A stretch of DNA of 64,000 nt from Desulfosoma sp. (GTDB taxonomy: Bacteria > Desulfobacterota > Syntrophobacteria > Syntrophobacterales > DSM-9756), in assembly GCA_037481875.1 (NCBI GenBank), contig JBBFKY010000010.1, positions 61,672-125,671 on the forward strand, in the 5' to 3' direction. How positions within the stretch are numbered: the first letter of the stretch is position 1; each line of letters opens with the position of its first letter. A program made the position numbers and the translations under genes. The notes beneath the pieces are model-generated. The model was not told the DNA's origin. It was given only the letters and a program-made list of their open reading frames with translations, and searched no databases. Below are positions 63,945-64,000 of this stretch, piece after piece.

Positions 63945-64000
63945 GATGGCCGAAGAGAAGGAAAAGAAGGCGAAGACTTACAATTTTCGTGAGTTTTCCA
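63945..64000 (+). CDS. Partial gene at window edge
   Basis: Only about 18 codons are visible, MAEEKEKKAKTYNFREFS, after GGAGG with 6 nt spacing. An in-frame ATG 6 nt earlier is also possible. The charged start gives no family assignment. The upstream palindromes may control it. Confidence 0.5.

Overview
The window looks like a chromosomal segment of an anaerobic, possibly thermophilic or heat-stressed deltaproteobacterium of the sulfate-reducing Syntrophobacterales type. This is inferred from protein style and gene content: class I hybrid-cluster protein, an archaeal-type iron-sulfur flavoprotein, fused ADP-forming acyl-CoA synthetases, an anaerobic-type cobalamin pathway, CbpA/CbpM, DUF5320 and many two-component systems. 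No rRNA, tRNA, CRISPR array, insertion sequence or prophage was recognised.

Layout. 0-4.3 kb (minus strand): a UROD/MetE-like zinc protein, hydroxylamine reductase (hcp) behind a perfect TTGAC-N4-GTCAA operator, and a radical SAM protein. 4.4-7.6 kb: a solo resolvase-like small protein, two tandem small heat-shock proteins, an MBL hydrolase and a small exported protein. 7.7-11.1 kb: peroxide defence (katG and perR, with a divergent MarR regulator). 11.3-16.9 kb: an iron-sulfur flavoprotein, two tandem fused ADP-forming acyl-CoA synthetases and an SRPBCC protein. 16.8-18.8 kb (minus): a PNPOx-like protein, a CxCxxC mini-protein and an ArsA-type ATPase. 19.2-25.5 kb: an envelope block (GT2, LAB_N protein, GT39) next to a Spy/CpxP-like protein that is divergent from an OmpR/HK pair, i.e. 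a Cpx-like envelope stress module, then a methyltransferase. 26-31.2 kb: the cobalamin operon cbiA-cbiP-cbiB-cobD. 31.3-35.5 kb: inositol phosphate synthase with a small partner, Ogt coupled to an MBL hydrolase, and a PrmA-like methyltransferase. 36.3-41.4 kb: an isovalerate/leucine catabolic cluster (acyl-CoA dehydrogenase, enoyl-CoA hydratase, carboxyltransferase, HMG-CoA-lyase-like protein) that ends at a strong terminator. 41.5-44.4 kb: a TolQ/MotA-like membrane protein, an unknown protein and an SH3/TM protein. 44.7-51.3 kb: a protein disaggregation block dnaK-cbpA-cbpM-clpB. 51.4-57.1 kb: a complete 2-oxoglutarate dehydrogenase operon sucA-sucB-lpd. 57-64 kb: a YheT hydrolase, lexA, a DUF5320 protein, a repetitive coiled-coil membrane protein, a zinc-knuckle mini-protein and an NtrC-type two-component pair.

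The intergenic DNA is unusual. At least three families of GC-rich palindromic modules recur about 20 times, alone or in mosaics, almost always between genes. They fill most spacers longer than 300 bp, and one supplies the last codons of a GT39 gene. Other points of interest are the carboxyltransferase without a biotin subunit and the lyase without its usual cysteine in the leucine-type cluster, the radical SAM protein with CX4CX2C spacing, the solo serine-recombinase-like domain that lacks its serine, the mixed 7/11-residue coiled coil, and an array of TTCCA/TGGAA palindromes near the right edge.
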